The translations under genes were made by a program, and so were the position numbers. The notes under the pieces are model-generated. The model ran no database searches. It saw only the letters and a list, made by a program, of their open reading frames with translations, and was not told where the DNA came from. This document shows positions 21,627 to 30,181 of a DNA stretch of 34,360 nt, piece by piece. This DNA comes from Anoxybacillus thermarum (GTDB taxonomy: Bacteria > Bacillota > Bacilli > Bacillales > Anoxybacillaceae), in contig NZ_JXTH01000028.1 in the NCBI RefSeq assembly GCF_000836725.1, positions 1 through 34,360 of the forward strand. Reading direction: 5' to 3'. Within the stretch, counting starts at the first letter, position 1. Every line of letters starts with the position of its first letter.

Positions 21627-23051
21627 TCATCGAAACCATCGGATATATTGTTTTACTAATTTTGGAACCAATCCGTGGAATAATTTTTCACGCCAGTATA
21701 CGTCAGCTGTATGTTGAACTGCTGCCACATGAGTTGGGTATGGGTGGATAACGTGAGAGAGTTGACCGATTTTTTTTCCAAACTGTTTAGTAGCTACTAC
21801 TTCCTGCATCCAGTCTCCAGCATGTTGTCCCACAGCATGTGCCCCAATGATGTATCCTTTTTTGTCAGTAATTATTTTGACTATCCCTTCTGTTTGGTCA
21901 TCTGCGATGAAGCGATCCACAGTAGATAGCGGTGTTTTAAAGACATGAATACGATCGTGTTGTTGGCTAGCTTGTTTTTCTGTTAATCCTATATGAAAAA
22001 TTTCCGGATTAGTAAATGTGACCCATGGCACATTCGAATAGTTTATTTTTCGCTTTAGTCCCAGTACAGCGTTTTGTACAACTAATTTCCCTTCCATTCC
22101 AGCGACATGTGTAAACGGGAATTTTCCATTTACATCCCCGATCGCATAAATATTTGGAACGCTAGTTTGTAAATATTCATTCACGACAATATATCCTTTT
22201 TTATCGTACTGAACCCCGGCTTTATTCAAATCAAGTGTATCTGTATTCGGAACTCTACCGGCAGCAACAAGGATATCGGTGATTTCTATCTCGACTTCTT
22301 GGTCGTCGGTATGAACAACAGCAATTTTTTTATTTTCCATCGTTACGATTTTTTTGACAAATGCATTAGTATATACAGTGAATTCATGTATCAGTTGTTT
22401 TTTTACTAATTGAGCGATTTCCTCATCTTCGTGTTGTAATATTTCATTAGAACGTTCAATAACAATCACTTCACTTCCTAGCCTTGCCATTGCCTGAGCG
22501 AGTTCTATACCAATTGGTCCTCCACCAATGACGAGTAGTTTTTTAGGGACAAAATCGATACGAAAAATTGTTTCATTTGTTAAGTAACCAGATTGTTCTA
22601 AACCATCGATTAGAGGGATGAAAGGTCTTGATCCTGTTGAAATCACTATGCGTTTTCCGGAAATCTCTTCCTCATCGTTAATCGTTACTTTATGCGAAGA
22701 TTTTAATTTTCCTTTTCCAATATATACATCAACCCCTAATTTCCTAAATCGCTCAATATCATCATGGTGTTGAATATGCGCGATGGACGATTTTACTCGT
22801 TGCATAACTCGCTTCATGTTAATACTTCCTTGTATTTTCATTCCCCATTCTTTTATTTTTTTGGCTTCGTATACTTCGGAAGCAATTTTAATAAGTGCCT
22901 TTGATGGAACGCAACCGAAATGTAAACAATCTCCACCAAGTTGTGCCTCTTTTTCAATAAGAGCCACTCTCGCTCCAAGAGAAGCCGCTCCAGCAGCTAC
23001 AGTTAACCCTCCTGCCCCTCCACCGATGACAATAAGATCATATTGTTTCAA
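21627..23051 (-). CDS. FAD-dependent pyridine nucleotide-disulfide oxidoreductase, MerA/Lpd-like
   Basis: A 474-residue flavoprotein. The FAD motif is VIGGGAGG (8-15) and the redox-active pair is C42 and C47 in GGDCLHFGCVPSK. The NAD(P) motif VIGGGPIGIELA is near residue 177 and the second FAD motif AIGDVNG near 306. The C-terminal dimer region has HPYPTHVAAV, where lipoamide dehydrogenases have HPTxSE, so the usual Glu partner of His is replaced. It lacks the MerA heavy-metal domain and the terminal CC, so mercury reduction is unlikely. The start is TTG behind AAAGGG. It is the last gene of a seven-gene operon beginning at 28172. The substrate is unknown, possibly a small disulfide, a persulfide or a lipid-linked acceptor. 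Confidence 0.85.
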   Translation of the reverse strand: MKQYDLIVIGGGAGGLTVAAGAASLGARVALIEKEAQLGGDCLHFGCVPSKALIKIASEVYEAKKIKEWGMKIQGSINMKRVMQRVKSSIAHIQHHDDIERFRKLGVDVYIGKGKLKSSHKVTINDEEEISGKRIVISTGSRPFIPLIDGLEQSGYLTNETIFRIDFVPKKLLVIGGGPIGIELAQAMARLGSEVIVIERSNEILQHEDEEIAQLVKKQLIHEFTVYTNAFVKKIVTMENKKIAVVHTDDQEVEIEITDILVAAGRVPNTDTLDLNKAGVQYDKKGYIVVNEYLQTSVPNIYAIGDVNGKFPFTHVAGMEGKLVVQNAVLGLKRKINYSNVPWVTFTNPEIFHIGLTEKQASQQHDRIHVFKTPLSTVDRFIADDQTEGIVKIITDKKGYIIGAHAVGQHAGDWMQEVVATKQFGKKIGQLSHVIHPYPTHVAAVQHTADVYWREKLFHGLVPKLVKQYIRWFR

Positions 23052-23066
23052 TCATCTCACACCCTT

Positions 23067-23648
23067 TCAGTGTAAAAGTTGTCGAGCTTCATTTAAACGT
23101 TGTAACCCTGTAAATAGTTCTACTACAAAAAATAACAACGTAATAAATAAAACATAGTTGGGTAATAACATCATAAGGGAAAATAAGAGAAACCCTTCTG
23201 TACGTTCAGCTAGTCCTGGTTGGTAATAAAATGATTTCATCCCTTTTTTATTCGAAACAGCTCCAACTGTTAAAAACACGGTAATGGAAAAAATAATCGA
23301 AACACTTAATAACAAAAGAGCCCATTGGACATGCGGATACTTAAACGCAATTCCTAAAATGACACTAATTTCAACAATTCGATCGAAGGTCACATCCATG
23401 ACAGTGCCCCATGGCGATACGTTTGTTTTTCGTGCCATTGTTCCATCGACCGCATCTAAAAATCCAGACATCCACAATACAATGACTGCCGCAACTACAT
23501 AATTGAGATAAAAAAGAATCCCTGAGGAAAGGCCAACCAAAAATGACATCATAGTAACTTGATTTGCCGTCAATCCCATTTTCAACAAACGAGAAGCGGT
23601 CGTTTCGATAAAAGGTTGTACATATTTCCTTGCATGTGTATCGAGCAC
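23067..23648 (-). CDS. CDP-alcohol phosphatidyltransferase (YnjF-like)
   Basis: A 193-residue membrane enzyme with the family motif seen as DGTMAR then GTVMDVTFD (DG-x2-AR-x7-G-x3-D-x3-D) at about residues 68-90. It joins a CDP-linked lipid to an alcohol, or the reverse pairing. The alcohol cannot be read from sequence. Five to six hydrophobic segments are visible. GTG at 23648 follows AAAGGAG, which lies inside the end of the TVP38 gene (2 bases between genes). E. coli YnjF is in the same family and also sits in an operon with a YnjBCD-type transporter. Confidence 0.85.
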   Translation of the reverse strand: MLDTHARKYVQPFIETTASRLLKMGLTANQVTMMSFLVGLSSGILFYLNYVVAAVIVLWMSGFLDAVDGTMARKTNVSPWGTVMDVTFDRIVEISVILGIAFKYPHVQWALLLLSVSIIFSITVFLTVGAVSNKKGMKSFYYQPGLAERTEGFLLFSLMMLLPNYVLFITLLFFVVELFTGLQRLNEARQLLH

Positions 23649-23650
23649 AT

Positions 23651-24307
23651 CTATTCTCCTTTCTGTTGTAATCCAAGTTTTTGTCTTAGTTTTGCATTTG
23701 TCATGATGGGAACAAAGGAAATGATAAGAAAAACAATGACGGCAATAATTATGATTATTCGATTGCCAGAAGCAAAACTAGAGCCTAAAAAATTATAGGC
23801 AAACGTCCCTGGAATGATCCCAATCCATGTCGCAAATAAAAAATGGGTGAACTTCACATTTACTATCCCTGCTAAATAACTAATGAAATCAAAAGGAAAA
23901 ATCGGGATTAGTCGTAATAAAAGTACATACATAAATCCGTTTTTCTTTAATTGTGCTTGCAGTTTTATTGTTTTCTTTTTCCAACTTTCTTGAATTACAC
24001 GTTCGCCGAATTTTTTAGCGACAAAAAAAGACAAACTAGCTCCTAGTGTTGCCCCGATGACAGTGAAAATTGTTCCCCACCATGCCCCAAACGCTAGCCC
24101 TGCTGCTAACGACAGAATAGAAGCCGGAAAGAAAAGAAACGGTCGAACGGTATATAACCCGATAAAGACAAGCGGAGCCAACACTCCAAAAGATAAAATC
24201 CACTCTCGGATTGTTTGAGGCTTCATGTGGATATGCTGATTAAACCAAATAATTCCTCCGACTATTATGAACGCAACGAATATTTTCCACCATGTCCGTG
24301 TTAACAT
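23651..24307 (-). CDS. TVP38/TMEM64 (DedA/SNARE-associated) membrane protein, YdjX/YdjZ-like
   Basis: A 218-residue membrane protein. The family core is clear: FLFFPASILSLAAGLAFG, GATLGASLSFFVAKKFGERV, LLRLIPIFPFDFISYLAGI and the following GIIPGTFAYNFLG. Members of this superfamily act in lipid scrambling or flipping in eukaryotes and bacteria. The individual role here is unknown. The ATG overlaps the ATPase stop by 7 bases (ATGTTAA). In E. coli ydjX and ydjZ stand next to ynjABCDEF, as this gene stands next to ynjBCD-like genes. Such proteins are also found next to, or fused with, FAD disulfide oxidoreductases. Confidence 0.88.
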   Translation of the reverse strand: MLTRTWWKIFVAFIIVGGIIWFNQHIHMKPQTIREWILSFGVLAPLVFIGLYTVRPFLFFPASILSLAAGLAFGAWWGTIFTVIGATLGASLSFFVAKKFGERVIQESWKKKTIKLQAQLKKNGFMYVLLLRLIPIFPFDFISYLAGIVNVKFTHFLFATWIGIIPGTFAYNFLGSSFASGNRIIIIIAVIVFLIISFVPIMTNAKLRQKLGLQQKGE

Positions 24308-25293
24308 GCTTCTCCATCCTTTTTAAACGTCTGAATATACTCTTTCGACCGTATACCAACCCAAATACATTGCATTTTAGAAAAATGAGTGTCACTTTGT
24401 ATAATGACATCCGTTTGCCAATCGCTGATGGTTATTTGATAAAAAAATTTCCCGTATTTTATATACATTTCTTGCACAATTCCTTTCCATTTCATATACC
24501 ACGCCCCATGTAGATCATTACAAATTTCTATATGTTTTGCGTGAATGAAAAACCGGTTATCGATGACGATACCATCGCTAAAAAAATTTGCGACGAATGA
24601 ATTAGATGGGGCATCATATACTTGTATAGGATTTCCACATTGTTGAATGGTTTGATTTCCTATCACCACAACGCGATCTCCCATTAACATCGCTTCTTCT
24701 TTATCATGTGTAACAAAAATTGTCGTTATTTTTTTTTCTTTTAGCCATTGTTTCATCCATAATCGAGTTTCCTCTCTTAATTCATTGTCCAAACTGCTAA
24801 GAGGTTCATCGAGCAACAATAATTTTGGATCGGTAATTAATGCTCTCGCTAAGGAAACACGTTGTTGTTGTCCACCGGATAATTTGGATGGATAAAAGTC
24901 TCGAAAGTTCTCCATGTCCATCCTTTTTAAATATAACGTAGCTTTTTCTATTCGCTCTTTCTTTGTCATGGTTGTAAAAGTTAATCCATAAACAATATTT
25001 TCCATTACTGTCATATGGGGAAATAATAATGGTTGTTGAAACATCATGACAATCGGGCGACGATGAGCAGGTTTTGGTGACATGTCTTCCCCCTCAATCC
25101 ATATGTTCCCTTCATCTAATTCTTCTATCCCTGCTATGCATTGAAGAAGGGTTGATTTCCCTGCCCCTGATGGCCCTACCAAACTGATTATTTCCCCTTC
25201 ATTTATATCCAAATTAATCGAGTGAAAAACTGTTTCATTTCCATATGCTTTTTTTAAAGAATTAAGAGAAATAAATACATCTTTCATATACAC
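24301..25293 (-). CDS. ABC transporter ATPase (YnjD-like)
   Basis: A 330-residue ATPase of the importer type used with thiamine, iron, sulfate or polyamine systems. Walker A is GPSGAGKST, the Q-loop FQQPLLFPH, the signature LSGGQQQRVSLARAL, Walker B LLLLDEPLSSLD, and the switch His is in FVTHDKEEA. About 100 further residues form a C-terminal regulatory domain. It powers the two permeases encoded just upstream in the operon (3-base gap to the preceding gene). Confidence 0.93.
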   Translation of the reverse strand: MYMKDVFISLNSLKKAYGNETVFHSINLDINEGEIISLVGPSGAGKSTLLQCIAGIEELDEGNIWIEGEDMSPKPAHRRPIVMMFQQPLLFPHMTVMENIVYGLTFTTMTKKERIEKATLYLKRMDMENFRDFYPSKLSGGQQQRVSLARALITDPKLLLLDEPLSSLDNELREETRLWMKQWLKEKKITTIFVTHDKEEAMLMGDRVVVIGNQTIQQCGNPIQVYDAPSNSFVANFFSDGIVIDNRFFIHAKHIEICNDLHGAWYMKWKGIVQEMYIKYGKFFYQITISDWQTDVIIQSDTHFSKMQCIWVGIRSKEYIQTFKKDGEAC

Positions 25294-25296
25294 ACC

Positions 25297-26103
25297 TCAA
25301 CGATTCCGTTTTCGATAAGGAAGAAAAATTCTAATCAGTAACTCGAACAAGAGAAGTACAGTTAGCGGCAAAACTGCAAAAATAAGCGAAAAGCTCGCAA
25401 TAACCGCTTCTTTTGCTGTTGATAAAAATGGAAAATAAAGAGTTGCAATGGTTATAACGTTTCCACCACCAATAAGTGCTGTTAATGCATATTGACTAAG
25501 AGAAATAACAAAAACAAGAAACACAGCACTTCTTATGCTCGGTACAAGAAGTGGAAAGTAAATCGAATAAAAACTGTACCATTTGTTGCTACCGAGCGAA
25601 GCAGCTTGGTTTTCCAAGTGTGGTCCGATCCGTTCAAAAGAAGAATGAAATATTTTAATGGTATACGGAACAGACGGGAGTAAATGAACGACAACAATAC
25701 CCAGCCAATGGTCAGCAAGTCCCAATCGAATCATTGTCATATGAAGTCCCATGGCTACAGCTAAGCTTGGAATCAAGATAGGAAGTATAAATGACAACTC
25801 AAAAAACCGTTTTCCTTTGAAAGAATGAAAAGCAACGGTTTTTCCGGCAGGGATGGCAATCAATAAATTCAATAAAACGACGGCAATGCCGATCCACCAT
25901 GAAGATTGAAGTGCTTGCCATAACCGTGGCTCTGTAAGTAGTACTTGCCATCCCTTCAAACTCCATGTTGTTGGGAACAGCTCCCCCCATTTCCAAGAAA
26001 ATGAGAAGCTTTTTACTATTAATAAGATGACCGGCATGACCAGAAATAAAATAGAAAAAAAGAAAATGAGTTTAGTACCCTTCCTAGTCACGCTATTTTC
26101 CAT
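25297..26103 (-). CDS. ABC transporter permease (YnjC-like, second half)
   Basis: A 268-residue permease with six hydrophobic segments and an EAA-type loop near HLENQAASLGSNKWYSFYSIYFPLL (key residues E, A, G and the PLL end), which docks on the ATPase. It overlaps the preceding permease gene by 11 bases. E. coli YnjC is a single long chain of two such halves. Here the halves are separate genes. Confidence 0.88.
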   Translation of the reverse strand: MENSVTRKGTKLIFFFSILFLVMPVILLIVKSFSFSWKWGELFPTTWSLKGWQVLLTEPRLWQALQSSWWIGIAVVLLNLLIAIPAGKTVAFHSFKGKRFFELSFILPILIPSLAVAMGLHMTMIRLGLADHWLGIVVVHLLPSVPYTIKIFHSSFERIGPHLENQAASLGSNKWYSFYSIYFPLLVPSIRSAVFLVFVISLSQYALTALIGGGNVITIATLYFPFLSTAKEAVIASFSLIFAVLPLTVLLLFELLIRIFLPYRKRNR

Positions 26104-26956
26104 TCCCTTTCATCATTTGATATCGCTTCTTTATCAGGAGAGAAGTATATGCCATCATAATAGAGAAAATAAACATTGTCACACTCAACATAGCAGCGAA
26201 CGCTTTCGGACGATTGCTCCAATCCCCTTCAAAAAACCATTCATAAACGAGAAGGGAAATCATTTTCGGATACGTCGTGCCAAGTAAATATGGCACTTCA
26301 TAGGCAGACAAAATAAATGCAAAAACAATGATGCTCGTTTCGAACAGCACAGGCATTATCCACGGCCACTCGACAGTTTTAAATACATCCCAGTCTTTTC
26401 CACCAAGTGTTTTAACGACAGAAGATAATTGATGGTTCAGTTGATGATAGACTGGGAGAAGCATGAGTATAACAAAAGGTGTTTCCTTCCAAATATACGT
26501 AATCATTATTCCTATTCCGTGAGAGTCTTTTATGATGACCAGAAATTCATCTGGATGATGAATGATCCCTATACGGTACGCGAGTGAAGAGAACCATCCA
26601 GACTGCGAAAACAATAACACCATCATATATCCCCAGACAAAATGCGGGAATAACATCGGAATCCAATATATGATTTTCAGAAAATCACTTTTCAAATAAT
26701 AGTAAAGCCATCTTGTGATCAATAAACCAATGAGCATTGAAAAAAAAGTAGATACAAGAGCAATCCAAAGGCTATAACTAAGCGATGCAATAAAGTTGTT
26801 ATTTTTAAACACATCGATATAATACTGAAAAGTAAGTCGTCCATTTTTGTGTAAACTTTCTGAGATAGCCATCATTACTCCGTATCCGACGAGTACAATT
26901 GTTAAAAGAAACGCTGGAAGAAGAAATAGAAAGCTATCTTTTTCGAGCCACTTCAT
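26093..26956 (-). CDS. ABC transporter permease (YnjC-like, first half)
   Basis: A 287-residue permease with six hydrophobic segments and the coupling loop KTLGGKDWDVFKTVEWPWIMP (here named by its ends, K-TLGG and EWPWIMP). It pairs with the permease at 25297 to form the channel. It overlaps the lipoprotein gene by 23 bases, so translation is tightly coupled. Confidence 0.88.
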   Translation of the reverse strand: MKWLEKDSFLFLLPAFLLTIVLVGYGVMMAISESLHKNGRLTFQYYIDVFKNNNFIASLSYSLWIALVSTFFSMLIGLLITRWLYYYLKSDFLKIIYWIPMLFPHFVWGYMMVLLFSQSGWFSSLAYRIGIIHHPDEFLVIIKDSHGIGIMITYIWKETPFVILMLLPVYHQLNHQLSSVVKTLGGKDWDVFKTVEWPWIMPVLFETSIIVFAFILSAYEVPYLLGTTYPKMISLLVYEWFFEGDWSNRPKAFAAMLSVTMFIFSIMMAYTSLLIKKRYQMMKGNGK

Positions 26957-28172
26957 GTAACCAATTCTCCTTCAGCCAACCCACGTAACGAGAATCTACT
27001 TCTGGAAGTAAATGATCTTTTAAGACATCTGATGATAATACTGATTTTCCGCGATTTATTTGCTTTAATGTTTGTTGATCTTTTTCCGGCAACTTGTTTG
27101 GATCTAATGACATACCTTCCCCCCAGTACGTTGGACGAAACTTTTCTAACTGTGCTTGAGGAGATAAGAGAAAGTTAATGGTGACCATCGCCCCAGCCTT
27201 ATTTGGACTGTTAAAAGGAATGGCTAAAAAATGTGTATTACCAATTGATCCAGATTCAAGCACAAAAGAACGAGTGGATGTTGGGAATGTTCCGTTTTTT
27301 ATTAGACTTTCTGCACGTGCTTCGTTATATCCCATTGTCATCCATACTTCTCCTTGACTATACATACGATCAAGCTCTGTTAAAGAATTTGGATATGTTT
27401 CTCCCTTGCGCCACAAATATGGCTTTATTTCATTTAGATATGCCCACATTTTTTCAACTTCATTTTTTACAAATTGTGGATCGTATCCTTGTTTTAGTAA
27501 TTTTTCAGATCCACCTACTGCCTCGTAAAGGAGGTGGCGTAAAAATGCATTTCCTGTAAAATCTGTCGGATCGGGGTAAGTAAATTTCCCTGGATGCTCT
27601 TTTATCCAATCCTTTAATTCCGCAAACGTTCTCGGTGGCTGGGATATTTTACTTGCATCATACAAAAATACAAATTGAACCTTTCCCCATGGCGCCTCTA
27701 ATCCATCTACAGCTGTGCCGAAATCATATTGTGTATTTAAACTACGGGTGTCTATATATTTTTGAAAATTAGGAAGTTTTTCAGTGATAGGACCAAATAA
27801 TAAATCATTCTCTTTTGCATTTTTGAAGTTTTCCCCATTAATCCAAATGATATCGATTGTTCCTTTTTCTTCAGCAGCTTTCTTTTCGTTTAATAATTTT
27901 TGTAAAATTTCATGTGTATCCATTGGGATTCGTTCGAATGTAATCCCATACTGTTTTTTTAGTTTTGGGGCTACCCATTCATCCATATAGTCATTAATTC
28001 CTTCATCTCCTCCCCACATAAACATTCGTACTTTTGTGTTTTTTGCTTCTTGTTCAATTTGTTTCCATTTATGTTCCAGTAATTTTGCTTCCGATGCAGA
28101 TGATAATTCTTTTGTACTACATGCACTTAAAAAGATAAAAATAGGCAAAAGAAGAGCAAATAACCGTTTCAC
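26934..28172 (-). CDS. ABC transporter substrate-binding lipoprotein (YnjB-like)
   Basis: A 412-residue protein with a lipoprotein signal peptide. The lipobox LSAC has the modified cysteine C18, so it is anchored outside the membrane. The mature part is a two-lobed binding protein of the group that contains E. coli YnjB (MWGGDEGINDYMDEWVAP and APWGKVQFVFLYD near the start and middle, YWGEGMSLDPNKLP near the end). The ligand of that group is not known to me. GTG at 28172 follows AAGGAGGA. It is the first gene of the seven-gene operon. Its -10 TATGCT (28213-28208 on the minus strand) lies 29.5 bases from the TGTAA-N6-TTACA box. Confidence 0.85.
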   Translation of the reverse strand: MKRLFALLLPIFIFLSACSTKELSSASEAKLLEHKWKQIEQEAKNTKVRMFMWGGDEGINDYMDEWVAPKLKKQYGITFERIPMDTHEILQKLLNEKKAAEEKGTIDIIWINGENFKNAKENDLLFGPITEKLPNFQKYIDTRSLNTQYDFGTAVDGLEAPWGKVQFVFLYDASKISQPPRTFAELKDWIKEHPGKFTYPDPTDFTGNAFLRHLLYEAVGGSEKLLKQGYDPQFVKNEVEKMWAYLNEIKPYLWRKGETYPNSLTELDRMYSQGEVWMTMGYNEARAESLIKNGTFPTSTRSFVLESGSIGNTHFLAIPFNSPNKAGAMVTINFLLSPQAQLEKFRPTYWGEGMSLDPNKLPEKDQQTLKQINRGKSVLSSDVLKDHLLPEVDSRYVGWLKENWLHEVARKR

Positions 28173-28207
28173 ATTTTATCCTCCTTGTTTTCTTTTGTTG
28201 CTTCATC

Positions 28208-28277
28208 AGCATACGAGATTTAAGTAAATATTTCTGTAATACAGCTTACAGATATCTTGCTGTTGTTCCAGTATAGT
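28208..28277. promoter_or_regulatory. Divergent promoters around a TGTAA-N6-TTACA box (ynj-like operon / dsrE-like)
   Basis: CTGTAATACAGCTTACAG (28234-28251, centre 28242.5) is flanked by TATGCT on the minus strand (28213-28208) and TATAGT on the plus strand (28272-28277), each starting exactly 29.5 bases from the centre. No -35 boxes are present. The layout repeats that of 20748-20816. Confidence 0.75.
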
Positions 28278-28313
28278 TGATAATGTAAAACAAAGAAATG
28301 AGGAGGTCAACAA

Positions 28314-28667
28314 ATGAAGAAAATAGCTATTTTTGTTCATGCTAGCGAAAACGAATTGGCAAAGGCGTTGCACGCCTTACTTTATACCCAAGAGTTAAAG
28401 GAAGCCGGACATGAAGTAAAGGTAGTATTTGATGGTGCGGGTACTGTTTGGGTTAGAAAATTCGAGGATCCAGAAAATAAATACTATCCGTTATATAAAG
28501 CAGTGAAGCAATTAGGGGTTATTGAAGGAGTATGCGAGTATTGTGCTGGCGCGTTTGGGGTTACAGAGGATGTGAAAAAATCTGGATTTAGTTCATTAGG
28601 AGAGAGAAATGGTCACCCAAGTATCTCTTCATTCGTTGATCATGGGTATCAAATCATTATTCTGTAA
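28314..28667 (+). CDS. DsrE/F-like sulfur-relay family protein
   Basis: A 117-residue cytoplasmic protein of the DsrE fold: beta strand MKKIAIFVHA, a helix, EVKVVFDGAGTVWV, and a late CEYCAGAFGV with C74 and C77. In DsrE/TusD proteins a cysteine in this region carries persulfide sulfur. Here there are two, so a disulfide or persulfide switch is possible. The ATG follows GAGGAGG. It is divergent from the ynj-like operon and shares its TGTAA box. E. coli has the rhodanese YnjE in the corresponding operon, so a sulfur carrier protein may be a constant part of the system. Confidence 0.82.
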   Translation: MKKIAIFVHASENELAKALHALLYTQELKEAGHEVKVVFDGAGTVWVRKFEDPENKYYPLYKAVKQLGVIEGVCEYCAGAFGVTEDVKKSGFSSLGERNGHPSISSFVDHGYQIIIL

Positions 28668-28679
28668 ATCGTGTAAAAT

Positions 28680-28710
28680 GGATGTCTTGCTCTTAAAGAC
28701 ATCCTTTTAT
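28680..28710 (+). terminator. Terminator after the DsrE-like gene
   Basis: GGATGTCTT (28680-28688) pairs perfectly with AAGACATCC (28696-28704), followed by TTTTATTTC. Confidence 0.85.
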
Positions 28711-28763
28711 TTCTGTGAAGATAACAATTGTTTATGTTATACAGAAGATGAGCGAACAAATTT

Positions 28764-30041
28764 TTACCCCGCGCAACAAGATAGTTTTCCGACATCTTGG
28801 TCAAACGTTAACGCCGCGAGCTTTAGTCCCTCGGACATCGTTAAGTACGGCGCGAGCGTTTCGCGAAGGTCGTCTATCGTTAAGCCGAATTTGACGGCGA
28901 GTGTCGCTGCATAAATGACTTCGCCCGCATGTTCCGCGACAACGTGAGCTCCTAGCAATTTCCCTGTTTTTGCATCCGCTACTAATTTAAAGACACCCGT
29001 CGTTTCGTAATTGACAATCGCTCGTGGGACAGCTTCGAGCGGCAAAACGGACGTTTTTATTTCGTATCCGTTTTCTTTTGCTTGTTGTTCTGTTAGTCCA
29101 ACCGTTGCGACTGCTGGAGAGCTAAACGTAACCGCTGGGATGGTGTCAAGCTGAATTTTTTTATGTTGTCCGCCAATGGCGTTCGCTGCGGCGATCGTTC
29201 CTTCGTATGCGGCGACATAGACAAATTGGGGGCCGAGTGTGACATCGCCTGCCGCGTAAATAGAAGGATTTGTCGTTTGTAAATAGTCATTGACAATAAT
29301 TTCGCCACGCGGACTTGTTTTCACCCCAGCTGCTTCTAAACGCAACGCTGCAGTATTCGGTGTTCTTCCAGCAGCAATGAGCAACTCCTCCGCTTCGACC
29401 ATCTGTTTTTTTCCGTTGAGCATAAAGTACAAACCATCAAATTTCATCGTTTCTCCTGTTTTTGAATGACCAACCACAATACCAGGGCGAATAATTGTCG
29501 TTGGCACGTTGTGCGCTACTTCTCGTACAGCTACTTCTGCAAGAAATTTGGTTTCTTCGTAATGGTTCTTAAACGATTGCCCTTTGTCAAGTTCATGCTC
29601 GAAAATCACCCCTTGACGCGTTCCTGATACGTATGCAGTACTAAAATATACATAGCGCTGCAAATGTGGAAGTAAGGAAACCCATTCGTTTACTTGTTTT
29701 GTTCCCTCTACGTTGACTATTCGAGCAATGTCCTCAGGAACGGCCAAATCGTAAATAGCTGCAAGATGGAACACGTGAGTGACCGATTGTGCCAACATGT
29801 GAAGTTGTTTTTCTAAGAGAGAAAGGTTCGACTTCGTAATATCTCCTTCGACGATTTCCCATTTCGCCTGTGGAAAATGAGTGGAAGAACAAATTCTTTC
29901 TTTTTCTTCCATCGCTTTCTCTTTCATAGAAGGCAGAACCAATGTATATATTTTTTCTGGAGTCCATTTCGCAATTAGCTCCTCAAGCAACATCGACGAA
30001 ATAAATCCCGGAAATCCAGTAAAAAAATAAACATTTCCCAC
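28764..30041 (-). CDS. chimeric gene: SDR N-terminal half fused to C-terminal half of mercuric reductase
   Basis: A 425-residue open frame joins two unrelated proteins. About residues 1-207 are an extended SDR (thioester reductase/epimerase type): the nucleotide motif [10 protein letters not shown] and the catalytic YEETK. From about residue 211 it is the second half of Mer[52 protein letters not shown] and the C-terminal metal-binding SCCAG. The redox cysteines and FAD motif of MerA are missing, so it cannot reduce mercury. The SDR lacks its own C-terminus. The MerA part is visibly richer in GC. GTG at 30041 follows GGGGGTG at 7 bases. An ATG at 30086 has no site. It probably arose by deletion and is a fossil, though it is still open. 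Confidence 0.85.
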   Translation of the reverse strand: MGNVYFFTGFPGFISSMLLEELIAKWTPEKIYTLVLPSMKEKAMEEKERICSSTHFPQAKWEIVEGDITKSNLSLLEKQLHMLAQSVTHVFHLAAIYDLAVPEDIARIVNVEGTKQVNEWVSLLPHLQRYVYFSTAYVSGTRQGVIFEHELDKGQSFKNHYEETKFLAEVAVREVAHNVPTTIIRPGIVVGHSKTGETMKFDGLYFMLNGKKQMVEAEELLIAAGRTPNTAALRLEAAGVKTSPRGEIIVNDYLQTTNPSIYAAGDVTLGPQFVYVAAYEGTIAAANAIGGQHKKIQLDTIPAVTFSSPAVATVGLTEQQAKENGYEIKTSVLPLEAVPRAIVNYETTGVFKLVADAKTGKLLGAHVVAEHAGEVIYAATLAVKFGLTIDDLRETLAPYLTMSEGLKLAALTFDQDVGKLSCCAG

Positions 30042-30181
30042 CTCTTTCACCCCCTGCTTAATTTTTGGTCTAAAGCATTTTGTCAATCAATCTTCAACGA
30101 TTTTACACATCATTTCGCTAAAATTAACAAAACTCCTACTTTTAAATGTATATCTTCTATAGATGTATATGAAGGTAGTGC

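Noticed and set aside
21627-23051. Mercuric reductase
   Set aside because: No N-terminal metal-binding domain and no C-terminal cysteine pair, and its operon has no mer genes.
28609-28914. 101-codon plus-strand frame after the DsrE-like gene
   Set aside because: It overlaps the DsrE-like gene and the MerA part antisense and crosses a terminator.
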